Source: Stercorarius parasiticus
Lineage: Eukaryota; Chordata; Aves; Charadriiformes; Stercorariidae
DNA length: 64,000 nt
Assembly: GCA_013396915.1 (NCBI GenBank)
Contig: VWZL01000431.1
Coordinates: 124,001-188,000, forward strand
Direction of reading: 5' to 3'
The stretch's first letter is position 1; the number at the start of each line of letters is the position of its first letter. Under the pieces are notes generated by a model, which saw only the letters and a program-made list of their open reading frames with translations, did no database searches and was not told the DNA's origin. Both the position numbers and the translations under genes were made by a program. This document shows positions 24,451 to 37,000 of the stretch, piece after piece.

Positions 24451-25847
24451 CTAAAAAGAATTAACAAATCAAATTTTCCATGTTACATCAATGTTACACG
24501 TTTTGAGACAAATCTAGCTCTCAAACAACATACGATGATGTAATTTTCAAACGTGAATTACTCAGGAACTCCTTCCCCACTATCCCTCCCGAACACTGTC
24601 ACCAAGATAGCATGGCTACTGTATCATGTCTAAGCAAGAGAGGTTAAGCTGACTACACCATCCTGCTGTCATGGAGCTTATCCAAAAGGGGGTATCAGTT
24701 TAAGGAAAGGTGTAAACTAAAGGAAAAATCTAAACCCTGCCTAAATCTGCATCAGAGCTTTGCACGTGGCAGCTGCCCTCTGAAGACGCTGGCTCTATTC
24801 ACCAGAATGCCAAAATGGAAAACGCCTGAAACTGTAACAGAAAGTGAGAGTTCAGCCAATGACCATTTTCATATAACAATAAAACCTGCCAACGTTGCCG
24901 AAACACTGACTCATTCACCTGTTTAAATACAGAAATCAGCACTTGCTGTTCCTTTTACAGCAAATTAAGAGTACAAATTAAACAGGAACTTTTAGAAAGA
25001 TGACGCTAAGTTCTAGTTCAGGCATGTTCACAACATTTTAATTTTTTTAAAAAAAGAAATTATTTAAATTTTCAGATCATTAAAATGGAATAATATAACC
25101 AGCATATATTGAAGACCGCACACCACGGATATAAGCATCAATGCTGTGTAAACTGAGCTCTAGCTATGATCTAGAGGAAACTGAAAATGTCTAGTGGAGC
25201 ATCATGCCAGAGAGTCAAGATGTCCTCGCATATTTTGCTTCCTTACTATTAATTTCCTAAGATTTATTTTCAGATTTTCTGTTCTGTGCTCAAATGCAGG
25301 ATATATAACGGATACCGAACACAAATGCATTTGAAATTGTAGGTATGAGGCCCTAAAAGCCTCAAGAGCATGGCAGAAAATCACGTCCATGACATAACAA
25401 ATATTGAACTACATTTAAGGGACAGCAATTGTCAATTTTTTTTCCTTCTATTTCCCAGTTTTGATATACTGATATTTTGCCATGGTTTTTACACCGTATG
25501 TCACATCGTACTGCTTCTCATCCATCTTTCATTCTCCGTTTTTTCCTAGGACACATAACCTGCCTTCTTTCAGACAACACAAGCTGTTTGTTCATATGCA
25601 CTTCAACTTCTAGGACCACATACAAAAGTGCCCACACTAATGTGCTTTTCCCTCCTTTTGCTCTGCCTTCAACACTTAACACTTTTACACGCGTACATGT
25701 ATGACGAGCACTGAAGCAAACAGTTCAGTTTGTCCATCATCTCAGGATGGGCCTTTTCCTATCAAACTAGTTTGAGTACATGAAGGCATGTTAGGTATAG
25801 ACCTTGTATATCAAGGTATACTAGGTCTGAGAAAGGCTGTAAACCCA

Positions 25848-25980
25848 AGGGAATGGAACGTAAAGAAGAGGAGACCACCAAAAGAAAAACAATATGAAAG
25901 GAAAAGAGAAACAAGAGAAAACAGAGGTGCGTGTAAAAAAAAGAAAAAAAGAAAAAAGCAGCAAGAAGGGAATAGCCCCC
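25848..25980 (+). repeat. Purine-rich tract
   Basis: About 130 bases made mostly of A and G on the plus strand (pyrimidines on the UST transcript strand), including AAAGAAAAAAAGAAAAAAG near 25940. It is low-complexity sequence, and the frame through it (25788-26003) is a lysine- and arginine-rich artefact. Confidence 0.6.
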
Positions 25981-26639
25981 CTGCTTTAATTAGTCATATC
26001 TAGACTCTGGACTGTTTGAGTCAAGTACAAACAGGTCCTCATGCAGCTCCTTCAGTACAATATAAATGCTACGAGCAAGAACTCAATAAACCTGAAGAGC
26101 AGACCTTGCCCAGACCAGAATTAGAAAGCCCAGAAAACTTTGCCATAATTGGCACAAAGTAATTGAGTATTGTTTGTTAATGCTCTGAAAAGACAAAGGC
26201 CTTCCTAGCAAACCAAGTTGACACTTCTATAGGACCAGTAACTCTGCCAAAAAATTATATGAATTCACCTTGCAGCATGAAACAAAGGAACACTCTAGAG
26301 GCTGGGTATCCGATGCCTCAGTTGGCTTCTATTTTTGTTACAAGTTACAGGAGAAGTGAAATTCTCAGAACTGTATGAAGCTTTATGATATATTGGCATT
26401 TTACCTGTGTTACTCTAGCTGCGTGAATGACGGAAGGAAGATGGCAGAAGGAAGTTACTGATATGGGATAACAACTCTATTCATGCCACTGCTGTCACCA
26501 CTGTAATTCCATCTTGGAATAGACGAAATACCATCATTAGAGCATAAATATGGAGATGTAAAGATAGTATACCCATACAAAGTAATTCCATGAAGTTTAA
26601 AAAGACAGGCAGCTTTAATCCAATACCTCTAGATAAACA

Positions 26640-26880
26640 TGGGCAGGGGGCGGCATATGTCAGTGTTACAAAGTACGACCCCTGGGGTTGGTACCAATTT
26701 GCTAGTGCCCGGCGGGTTCACACACCACCGCCCCCGTGTCTCCCATTGTGCTTCACCCCACATCAGTGTCAGGCTGGTGTCGACCTGCTGCTGGGCTAGC
26801 GGAGGCATGTCTGCCTCGGGAGCAAAGGGAGTCTGGAAGGATGCACAGAGAGCAGGACAGCATCTGGCTCCTGGCTTGCC
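26640..26880. other. GC-rich patch before a T run, not recognised
   Basis: GC-rich sequence of about 240 bases with several CpGs, ending exactly at a 23-base T run (26881-26903). Three overlapping frames are open on the plus strand. I recognise no gene or repeat family. A lineage-specific repeat or a decayed insertion is possible. Confidence 0.35.
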
Positions 26881-26903
26881 TTTTTTTTTTTTTTTTTTTT
26901 TTT
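26881..26903 (+). repeat. T(23) homopolymer
   Basis: Uninterrupted run of 23 T on the plus strand, the longest homopolymer in the window. It could be a relic poly-A tail of a minus-strand retroposed sequence, but the sequence after it (26904 upward) is not recognisable. Confidence 0.9.
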
Positions 26904-27829
26904 AAATCTCTTGCTACCAAACTCAGTCTCTTGAGTTATGATAATAGCTTACTCCAAAGGAGACAGACAATTTTGTTTTGACTTAAAGTACCTTCATATT
27001 TAGACACTTAATGATCCACTGGGCTTGTAAGCAGATTTGGATAAAGCTACAATGTGCATATGAACAAATAAGCAAAAAACATTCTTTCAAAAACCCAGCC
27101 AAAAGGGTAAGTAAAGCTCAACAGAAACAACATGCAGATGTCAGGATGGAAAAATAAACAACTGTAATGGCTCATCGCCACATGCAAATTGTAGCCATAT
27201 TTCCCTTGGGCCTCTCTGATCCCACTGTGCTGAACTGATTTCAGTCTAACAAACCAAACGTGTTGCTCAGGAATACCTAGTGATCCGCCCTTCCTTTTAA
27301 GGGGAAAAAAAAAAGTAAAGCAAAGAAAAATCTTCCAATGTCTCCCAGAAGAGTTAAGGTCTCTAGTGTGTTTTTTTTGTTTTCGTATAAGGTGGTTAGC
27401 ATAGAGGGCGTGCAGAGAGTAAGTGTGAGCAGAGGATGAGGGCTGAGGAAAGCAAGTACCTTTGGATGGAATGAGTGATGAAGGAGAGAGATACATACAA
27501 GCACAGATGATCTAGGAGATTGTCTTAAACCAACCTAAGTTTGAAAAGAGATGAAAAGGCACAAGCAGCAGAAGATAAACTGCACTGGCAAACACCGTTA
27601 GGGGAGAGATGCACCAGAATACATCCATGTTTGGAGGGAGAAACCGTAAAAATACCCAGAGGAAGCCTGAAAGGAGCACATGCCTGCTAGGATAAGGGCC
27701 CATAAAGAGCCACTCCTTTTTCTTGCTGCTACCCCAAATTCTGCAGGGGTTAGGCCGTTTCAGTGAAACAGTGCTGAAAAAGACAGTAATTTGCTTTTGA
27801 AATTAAGTAAATCGCACCAGAGAGTTACT

Positions 27830-28130
27830 CCTGCTGAACAAGGACCCAGGGGGAGGAAAATGCCAGGACACAAGGAGTGTGTGGGCAGAGGCAGGTGGTG
27901 GCACGCCGTGCCCTGTGCTCACATCCACCAGCAGAGCCCACGGCACAGCCCAGCCTCGTCAGCGCAGCTTGACTGCTGGGCAAAAGCAAACCAAAAGCAC
28001 TGGGTGCTCTGCGCTCCCCCAGCAGAAGGGAGCATGCACACTGCATGGCGGGAGTCTGCAGAGATGCTAAACCACAGCATGCACTTGCAAAGACCTCTGT
28101 GGTGTGGTCAACACACATTGGCTGTCAATT
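27830..28130. other. GC-rich patch in intron 3, nothing recognised
   Basis: About 300 bases of elevated GC with CpGs and overlapping open frames on both strands (27791-28180 plus, 27825-28118 minus). No domain, splice context or repeat family was recognised. Confidence 0.35.
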
Positions 28131-29399
28131 CCACCCCTCTGCCACAAACACCAATTAATTGTAAGGAACAGAGTCTTTAGCCTAAATGCTGATTTGCTCC
28201 CTACCACTGTGACTCCTTGCTTAAGCTTCTACTCGAAATTTTTCTCCAAAATTCATTTTCTGCACTGACTTTTAAACAGGATCTTTACAGAAGACCATAC
28301 CCGCAGAGGCAATCCTGTAAATCTCAAGCTATTTTTGAATCTTAAAGCCCATCTGAGTAAGAACACCAAGAGGCAATACTCCAAGGGGAAAGGTTTTTCC
28401 TTGTCTACTGTCCTACACTACCACTTAAGGATCTCAGTTGGTCATACTGAAGAAATCAAACCGTAATGGCTCAGCATCATCCCCGTATTTGTACTCAGCT
28501 GTTGTTGCATTGTAAATAACAATCCAGCAGATGGCACAGTGAAATGACACTGAGAGACTGGATGGGGCCCTCCCGGAAAGGGGAGAAACGTGGAGGATGG
28601 CTTCGCTCCAGCCACGGCATTGTTCCCGCACAAAAACTCAACTCAGGCTTGCGAGAGAGGACACCTCCTTTCCTTCTTCTGGAAATGGCCAGCCCCGCGC
28701 ACTAGCTGCTCAGAGCAGTCCCATTTAGTTCTAGATTCGCAATAGGTAAATTCTACTGGGAACAAGAAGAAATAATCAGATAATAATCCTGACCAGGAAA
28801 CAGCCAAAATGTTATTACTTTTTTTAAGCTGATGAATTTCACTGGGAGAATCCGAGGTCAAAATGTATGGTGAGGCAATTGGGATTTTCCAAGTGGGGTC
28901 AGCTGGATGACACTATGGTCTCCACTAACATTGATACAAATAGGACAAAGAAAAATAAAATATCTCTGTATCTGTCTTTCTTGTGTGTTCTTTACCTTCT
29001 TCTACTGTTTTCAGTCTCTACTGAAGGCAGGTAGGGTCCAGGAAGCACAAGTATCTACAGGTATTCGGTATATCACTTTCATCTCGGTATTCATTTCCAT
29101 AAACAACTCACAGGAATGAGACTAGATCTTCATTTTCAACTCTGAAAAATTTGGAGTGGTTTCAAGAATTTCTTCAGCTCCCCAAGCTGCTATGACCGAT
29201 TTTCTGTCTTTAGAAGCATTTCAGAAAAGCTAGTGATGGATTGTTAGTGTGGAATTATATATAAAGCTGGCTGCACGGCCAAAAGGATAGGTGGCAGAAG
29301 GAAACAACATGAGGGTAAGCTATCAATTACTCTTGCATGTGATTGGTATTTGTACATCTACAAGCATACTCATTCCTACTTTTCCAAATGCAAAAAAAT

Positions 29400-29428
29400 G
29401 GGGGTGGGGGAAGAAGTCAGGGAAAGGG
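29400..29428 (+). other. Putative G-quadruplex motif
   Basis: Four G runs on the plus strand: GGGGG (29400-29404), GGGGG (29406-29410), GGG (29420-29422) and GGG (29426-29428), with loops of 1, 9 and 3 bases. The nine-base loop is longer than the usual limit of seven, so folding is plausible but not certain. It lies inside UST intron 3 on the template strand. Confidence 0.45.
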
Positions 29429-30679
29429 AAGAATTCATTTTGCGACAGTTCATGTGTCATTTTGAAGCCACATCAATTAGATTGACTTTGTATACATGAA
29501 TACTACATATTATTTTATGTATTTAATTTACTTAGAAATATTATAGCAAATGGTAAGGCGCAGATTAACTCATCTGTTTGCAGAACTCTCTCCTTTATGC
29601 CCATAGATGTTCAAAGGCTGCAATTCTAATTGCTGGCAGGCACACATAATTTGGGAAAATTTCTTAGTGGGAAGGAAACTGGAAAAGGCAACAAGAATAT
29701 GGATTCCAGTTATGTGCAATCTCCACAGTCATTAAGAACACCTACGTGCTTAAATTTATTTAACAACAGCAGACTGCATAAGCTAAATATTTACAGAAAA
29801 GTCTTAGCTGGATCAGGGCTTTAACAAACACAGGACAGACGAATGACAGAAGGAAGAGAGATGTATCATCTCCAGCGAGAAGCCCATGCTCACGCTGGGT
29901 GCCTACAGCCCAGCCGTCTTTTCTCTTGTTCCAATGCCTGGAGCCTGAGACCATCCATTCTCTTCACTTCCTCTTGTGTACACCACATTAAAGGTGGGAG
30001 AAATAATTTATGTTTTCATATTCTGCTCATAAAAAATTAGAAGACAACTAAAAATACCCTGAACAACAGAACAGTTACTGTCTCCAGGCATGTTTCCTGG
30101 CCATCTAAGGTACTTTTCAGCAAAAGTACTCATTAAATGATGAACCTATTGTAACTATGTAAATAAGCCATAAATTAAAATAAAGAGACTCAAGTTATAG
30201 TAGAGCAATCTATAGAGTAAATCATCAGCTCTGTAGCAATACATCCAGCACCATCTGTGTTCCAGCACATTCGCTGTCTAGTAACCTAACAGCTTCTGGA
30301 GTGCAAAAAGTAATGCAGGTATCTATCTTCTGGCAGTGTATTGGTCGCACCAAAAATAAGTGCGCGCCTCTCTGGAATCTCCACATGCTGGACTAAAGCA
30401 CAGAAGACTGTTGAGATGTGATCTTCCATCACGTTTAACAAAGGACAATCCGCCTACCAGAGAACGGCAGAAGGGAACTTAAACCAAGTAGCTGGTCAGG
30501 GTGAAAGCTGGTTATTATTAATACCTGAAAGGTTTTTAGGTTTTTATGACACATCTCCCAATCAGCGATGAAACTCGATGAAGTACATAGTCAAAACAAA
30601 ACCCAAACAACCTGAAACACAAAAGGAGTCATACCCACGGAAATCCCCTATCCCATATCCTACAGTTAAGCAGAAAAAC

Positions 30680-31080
30680 TACCCAGGCAGGCTCTGTAGC
30701 ACAGGATAGTTTGACCCCGACCTGATGGTATTGTTTTGCGAACTCCCCAGGCTCTGTGGTGCTGCTGGTGGGATACAGAGAAGGATGCTGCAGTAGCTGC
30801 AGCCCAGGGTTCTGCCCCTTCCCCCAGCCACAGGCGAGGGCAGTGGGGGGCTACACTGGCCACCCCCACAGCCTTCCACTGGGGGTTTGCACCCAGCCAT
30901 GCACAGAAGCCTTTGGGCTTTGCTGCAGCCCCGGCAAGCTGGTCCCCACCTTGGGCTGGTCTTGAGCACCATGTGGGGTTAGATAAGCCAGCTGCTGGTG
31001 GGACCCCGATGGTCAGCTTGGAAGGGAGGAAGGTGGGACCTGCAGGAGAAACATCTGCTCCCAAATTTCCATTTGGAATG
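30680..31080. other. GC-rich patch in intron 3, nothing recognised
   Basis: The most GC-rich 400 bases of the window, with long antiparallel frames (30666-31064 minus, 132 codons; 30736-31095 plus, 119 codons). The predicted peptides are rich in Ala, Gly and Pro and show no known domain. Frames open on both strands at once are expected in GC-rich DNA, so no gene is called. Confidence 0.35.
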
Positions 31081-31714
31081 AACTGCTGTATCTAAAAATC
31101 ACAAACTTATGCTCATAAACAGGCTACAAATAAGTTATCCACAATCACAGCACAATGCCACTGGCAGACCCATGTGCGTATTTTGATCATCGTGCACATC
31201 CTTTTGTGGTTTGCAGGCTGCTATTCCTAAGAGTGACGCAGGCAGTTATTGCAGCATTTACCTGATCAGCAGATCAAAATAGCAGCTGTGGGCAGTATGT
31301 GCAACAGTCATGTGTACAGCATCTGACTACATCTGTACACTTGGGAGTCTGAGGTTTTTTGTATTACTTGCATCAATATCTAGTGATGGCAGTGATACTC
31401 ACAGAGGGCACGTGGTTACCCTACATACAAGGGAATTTAAATAACCGTATCTTTTGTGGAATCAAAGCTGCAAAATAATGCCCTTTATAACTTTAAAGGA
31501 ACATGAAAGGGGACGCCCAGGTAAAGAAGTTTCATGTGGTATTTTCACTTGCCTTAGTGAGGGTTGTGCAATAACATGAAAAAGACGTATGAACAAGAGG
31601 CTGAGATAGGATCAAGGACGTGTCAGATCATAGCAACATGGGTTAGTATGGCCCTGGGAAACAACTTTTTGAAGCAAGTGATCACTAGAAGTGAACTAAG
31701 AAAGTGAGCAAAAC

Positions 31715-31715
31715 N
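31715..31715. other. Undetermined base (N)
   Basis: A single N inside intron 3, in the context AAACNCTGCT. It is an assembly or base-call ambiguity and affects no exon. Confidence 0.99.
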
Positions 31716-32118
31716 CTGCTTAAGGACACCCAAGCTAGGTCTGAACAAGCTGGCCCGCTTACATGATAAATGGCTGTGCCCCGCAGATACATTAATACAG
31801 GTCCCAGAAGCTGTTAGCACCTAACTTCATTTGTACTAACCCTTCTCACTACCGGACTAACTGCTATGCTGACTGAATTCAAGACTTGGCTCACTGGAAG
31901 TCAGTTTTTCTGGTTAGCTTCCACATCATGTTGCTCTTGGCTCTACCATCCACTTCTCCTGTTAACTGAAGCCGCTCAGGGGATGCTGAATTCTGGCTGA
32001 TTACTCAGGTCAAAGTAGCAGTACACCTTTTCAATACGATTCTTGCTAGCATACGCCTTTGTTTCTCAGTTTCACGAACATAAGAAAACAGGATCTAAGA
32101 CGAGCAGGAGTAACTTAC

Positions 32119-32274
32119 CTGTTCATTTTTGGTCAGTCTTGTTTTGTTATGGATGTCAGATGTAACCAGGTTGAATCCATGTTTCTCTGATAAAATTCTC
32201 AAAAGTAAAACCACAGTTCGACTCCCACACTTTCCAACTCTGTTGTAGACCACCTGGCTGGGGAAAGGAAGTAC
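32119..32274 (-). CDS. UST: UST exon 3 (156 nt, 5'-phosphosulfate-binding loop)
   Basis: Encodes exactly 52 codons, starting VLPFPSQVVYNRVGKCGSRT and ending RLTKNEQ, with no stop in frame. The segment around residues 10-20 (N-R-V-G-K-C-G-S-R-T) is the 5'-phosphosulfate-binding loop of the 2-O-sulfotransferase family, which holds the 5' phosphate of the donor PAPS through its lysine and Ser/Thr residues (family knowledge). A hydrophobic run (V-V-L-L-L-R-I-L) follows as the first helix of the fold. One N-K-T sequon is present near the end. The acceptor is ATTTAG and the donor GTAAGT, both strong, and the exon is in phase 0 on both sides. It is the longest UST exon in the window and shows no frameshift or lost key residue. 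Confidence 0.97.
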
Positions 32275-35200
32275 CTAAATAAAGATTGAAAAGAAAATGG
32301 AGTCAGTATTTTTGTTTCTGTGTACCTCTGAATCACAGCATGTTTTGACCGTAAGCCAACAGATACATACAGGAGAATTTCTAGGGCCCTGCCCAGGTCA
32401 GAAGCATTCACTTCCACCAGCAATCTAGAAGCTCTTTAGAATAGAAACACATGGCTCAGGAGGTGGCAAGCCAAGATTTTCCGCTCGTGATCCAGTTTAA
32501 TGTAAAAGTGCAGATTGGTAGCTAGTCCAGAAACACTTAGCCACTGCTGATGTCTTCTAGTGAAGATGATGATGGGCTTAAGCTTGCTGCTTGTAACCTC
32601 ATTGCAAATAGTCAGCTTTAGTTGACTGCCTCCCATAAAAAGAACAGAAGTGAACTTGCACAAGAGTTTGGCAACTCAAAGTGAAGTTGACATAACACAA
32701 GAGGAATGCTGGAATTGCAAAACTTCAGCTTAAAAAGAAAAAAAGAAACCAACCAACCACCAGTTGTATAGAGCTAAAATTAACCAACTGTTTCAATTTC
32801 AAATATAAACACGAATCTTCCAAAGAGACCCAGAGAAGAAATGTCACTGGCTAGATATGTACTTGTGGAATAAACAACGCTGGGGCCACAGGTGACCTGG
32901 AGGCCAAACTGGCATAATCTGCTCACCACTGTACAGGTAACATTCACTAAACCTCAAAACAGAACAGCCACATGCAACCTGCCCACTGGGAACAGTCTCC
33001 ATCCCACACTAACTCTTGCACCATGCTCTCCTTCTCAGGAAACCAGAACCAGCGAGTAGTAATTCACTGTCCTGAAGTACATTGGATGCAGGCTTGTTCT
33101 GTTCCTGGCCGATGTCCATGGGCAATTCTTTCAGTAAAAGGCATTCTGAAGTCACATTATTGCAATAGACAATATTTGGTGTGTAGCATATAGCAGCAAC
33201 ATCTGATAACGTAGGCCAAGAAGCATCTGTTTTCAAGCCTTTTAAATTGGCTAACATAGTTGGGAGCTCACAGTTTCATCCACAGCAGTGCATATATGGC
33301 ACTCATTTATGGAAAGCTCATTTTTCTATTAAAATGACCGCACAAAATGTTTCCCGACACGGGGTCTGCACCCTGGTTCCAGGTGACATGTGTTCAGCAC
33401 AAGGAACGGCTCATGTGTCAAAGTGATGGTGTATCTCAACCTATAGTTACTTATGCTGCTGATGCAATCATGTTCTCCCAGCAGGAGTACTTCTAACATT
33501 AAAGCAGTCAGATGAGGCATATGGGCTTCTGGCACTTCTCTCAGTATTTGAACAGCTAATAGATGTTCATCAGGGAAGCAAAATGATTCCTCAGGCAACC
33601 CTTCAGATTACTTTCAGAGAGGACTGCAAACTGGAATAAAAAAATGAAAGAAAAAAAATCTGGATTCCCTTATATATAATGGGAACATACTGGCACTTTG
33701 CTATCAACATTACGCTCCATGACCAAAAGACCATAACTGTTTTTACTGGTTGTAATGTTTAGGATATCCTTCACTGCAACATAAACATGGAAGCTGTCAT
33801 TCTCCAAATTACCTGGGGAAGGGGTAGGCATTTGGTACTCATGGCCTCAGTTAAGCTCTCCAAGTTAAAGGACGTCACATCCGCCGATTCAGCAAGTAAA
33901 CATGGGCCTCCCGAGGCTCATATAAAACCCACATAACATGCCAAACCTTACTATTTTGTAATGTTTATCTAAATTTTTCAATGAGAAACCTAGCCCCCTT
34001 ACTCCTTAGAAGCCTTGCTTCTTATGAAATGCAAAATCCTAACCTCAGTGATCAGGGAACTCCAAAGGTGATGAATTTAACATCTCTGTGTTACAGCTGT
34101 GGCTAAACTTTTCCAAAACAACTGCTAATGATGTCAGAAAGGTTAACATTTGAACACATTTTATTATGTTGATTGTAACACCAGGGTCACCACAATGCAA
34201 GTTTTTCTTATGCAAGGACACGAACCATATTCTGGACTGTCCCCTTTCTGATTCATTTATTTGCGTAACAAAAGCCAGCACAGGTATTAGCCACTGCCCC
34301 ACAGCACTATCCACACACCACCACTCTAACGTGTGGAATGGGAGCTTCTCCTCTGCCCAGACCTACACTTTTGGCATACTTTGCTGTGCAAGTATGTGAA
34401 AGTCTTCAAGAGAAATGTTAAGTAGATGCTGACAAGTGCCAGTGAAGGAGCAAGAGCACATACAGCATGTGCTTGCCTAGCATCCTGGAATGTGATAAAT
34501 GATGAGTTTCTAGGCCTATGGAAACAGTTAAAAACGCTTCATAATTATTTACTGCTTTGATTTTCATAGCAGAGTTGCACTTTGCAACATAGCGAGCAAA
34601 ATTTTTTCTTCATTAGTACTTCACTCATTTCAAGTGGAATTTTGCTGCACCCAGATTACATTCAAGTTCTAATTAAGTCCCTGGTGATTAGCCAGTAACT
34701 TTGCATTAATCTTATTAATATCATTCTTTAAGAATGAAGTAAAATTAAAGCAGGCCTTTGTAAACTCTCTATTCTAAGTGCAAACAACTTTACCAGCTAA
34801 AAAAGTGACAGCTGCTACTAAGTTCAGCCAGTTCTCTCCATCGTTTCTGAAACTCACCATCCTACGTAGCACAATTCTGTTCTGCACACAGATGATAACC
34901 ACGGCAACCCCCAAAAAGAAAACATAAGCAAATGCTCACTGCAGATAGAGAAAACCGAAATAAAGGGCTATTATTTTCAGACAACTGTTTGGCTTAAAGG
35001 AGACCAATATATCAATGCCTTGATTCAGTAAAATCTGAATACACTTGGGTAAAATCGGACAAGATTCAAGATAAGTGCTACAGCTCAAAGCTCACTTTAA
35101 AAGAGCACAGTCCTTACCGGTAATCGAAACTTGACTTGCAGCACTGCTGAATGTGGCCGGCTTTAGGGATTCACTGCTGAAGCTTTGCTCATGTTTCATC

Positions 35201-35784
35201 CGTTTACATCACCATTGCACTCACACACCTAAAGGCACCAGAGGGTGTGCCCAGTACACAAAGCCATGCAGAACACAGGCTTTTGGTAAATAAGCAAGTA
35301 TTTGTTCATCGCGACCGGTTCCAAATCTGCTTTCTGCATTTCAGAAAATGACAAATTTCTTAGAAGAAGAAATACTTCTCCCAGGAACCTGAGTTTACAT
35401 CAGGCAGATCTAGAAACGCAAGAAATTGAAAACTTTTTCAGAGAGTAACTTCTTTCTTTTCCCCCTCACGATACAACAGACTCCAACAATGTAAGAGATG
35501 GTGGCAGAGGCGGCACTTGAAAAGAAGGCTCCTATTATATTAGCAGAAACAAGCTGGAAAACAGCAGTTGGAGGTTTACAAAATGCTAATTGGATTACAT
35601 GTTATTTTACAATGAGAGTATGTATCATGTAGACAGACTAACTGCTGAGGTGATGCTCTGGCAACATGATATTCATGTAACAATATACACAACTTAAAAA
35701 TAATTACGGAGTGAATTTATTGAGCACTGCATCAAAGCCCAGAGGTAATATAAACAATTCAAACATGTAATTCACTTTGGATTT

Positions 35785-35798
35785 GTACTAATTAGTAC
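35785..35798. promoter_or_regulatory. Perfect 14-bp palindrome with TAATTA core
   Basis: GTACTAATTAGTAC is identical to its reverse complement and centres on TAATTA, a homeodomain-type binding word. It sits in an AT-rich stretch (about 35560-35800) of intron 2 that has no recognisable repeat. A regulatory role is only an inference. Confidence 0.25.
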
Positions 35799-36601
35799 TT
35801 ACAACTACAAAAAAGTAAAACCCACAGTATAATTAAAATAGCTCTCTCCAAGGGTTTGGAAACTTTTATAACAATTTACTTGTCAGTTCAAACTGAAGGT
35901 TTTTTTCTTTTGTTCCACAGTTAAATAAGATGTCAAGAACCACTGCAAATGAAACTGAGGAGAAGAAAAAGCAAGTTCAACCCAAAATGAATTTACATTA
36001 CAGATGACGACTATCAAGCAGCTCTGCAGGCTAGGTCTGCCAGTCTCAGGAGGGGAGCAAATGTTCAGATAGTCTGACAAAAGCTCAGGCTTCCATCTTC
36101 AGCGGTGGCTTTGTCTCCAGGTAAACATTTGCAGCATTTAAAAAGGATTAGGCTGCATAATTACTTGCAGTGTCAGCAATTTAGGGATCCACTCAAAGAC
36201 TTGAATTATTCTACTTTCACTAAGCCAAATCCAGTATAATTTTGCCCACTTGCCAAAAATTTCCCAGCCCAGGTACAATTTGCCCAGACTAATAACTCAT
36301 GTCAGAGACACATGTTCCCTGAAAGCAATCCATTATCTTCACAGCTCTGCAAGTAAGTGATCCCTGTCCTTACTCATGAGAGCGGCCACAAGTGGGTGCC
36401 AGAACTGGCTTCTCCTTTCTGAGCAGACACTAACCTGTGGTCACATAGTGCTCCATGTTTATCACATGAATGAGGCCAACCAACAGACAAAACTGGTAAG
36501 ATTGTGAAAGCAATGAAACATTTGCTCATGTCACACATCTCTGTATAGCATCACTTCTTCCCAGTGCAACTTCTTCATTTTTCCCCTGTCCAACTCACAC
36601 A

Positions 36602-37000
36602 GAATTATAAGAATTTAAAAAATGGCTTACTGGGTCAAAGCCATGGCCCATTTGGCTCATCAGTGCTGGAAGATGCTCGTTAGGCACCTGCAAACCTCAG
36701 CGCTGTCAGCAGTCCACTTCCCTCCAGTGTCTCTCCTCCTTCAGTGCTCCCAAAGATTGCATATGGGATGTTAGAAGGCAGATCCTTGCCAGTTGCCTGA
36801 AGAATTTCTTACACCACCTGCTATACCAACAAATTCCAGAATTTTGTTACCTGTCGTGCATTTCATTTTCAGCTCATCTTCTACCATTTCCAGAGAATAC
36901 CCATTCTCACACTGTGAGTTTCATGAAGATAGATCAGGTAGTTCAGGCACCAGCTTTGAGATCTTCTTAGATCCACTGGATGCCTCTCCTTTTAATCGAG
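36602..37000 (-). mobile_element. Ancient CR1-like LINE fragment, minus orientation
   Basis: The start resembles the reversed 3' end of an old amniote CR1-like family whose tail reads ATAAGAA and whose body begins with a phrase like ACTGGGTCAGACC-AAGG-CCAT. Here 36606-36660 has ATAAGAA, ATGGCTTACTGGGTCAAAGC and GGCCCATTTGGCTCA. Further along, CCAACAAATTCCAGAATTTT and the following bases resemble the same consensus. The divergence is high. An overlapping open frame (36793-37017) has no meaning. Confidence 0.5.

Larger units (their letters stand above)
24451..32118 (-). other. UST: UST intron 3
   Basis: This 7,668-base intron has donor GTAAGT and acceptor TTTTTAG. It carries three GC-rich patches (about 26640-26880, 27830-28130 and 30680-31080), a 23-base T run, a long purine-rich tract near 25848-25980 and a G-rich quadruplex-like motif at 29400-29428. 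No repeat family was recognised in it. One base (31715) is N. Confidence 0.9.

Noticed and set aside
26881..27000. T(23) run as poly-A tail of a minus-strand processed pseudogene
   Set aside because: No recognisable transcript-derived body follows it on the minus strand. Kept only as a homopolymer.
30666..31095. 132- and 119-codon frames on opposite strands
   Set aside because: They overlap in a GC-rich patch where stops are rare, and both peptides are low-complexity Ala/Gly/Pro-rich.
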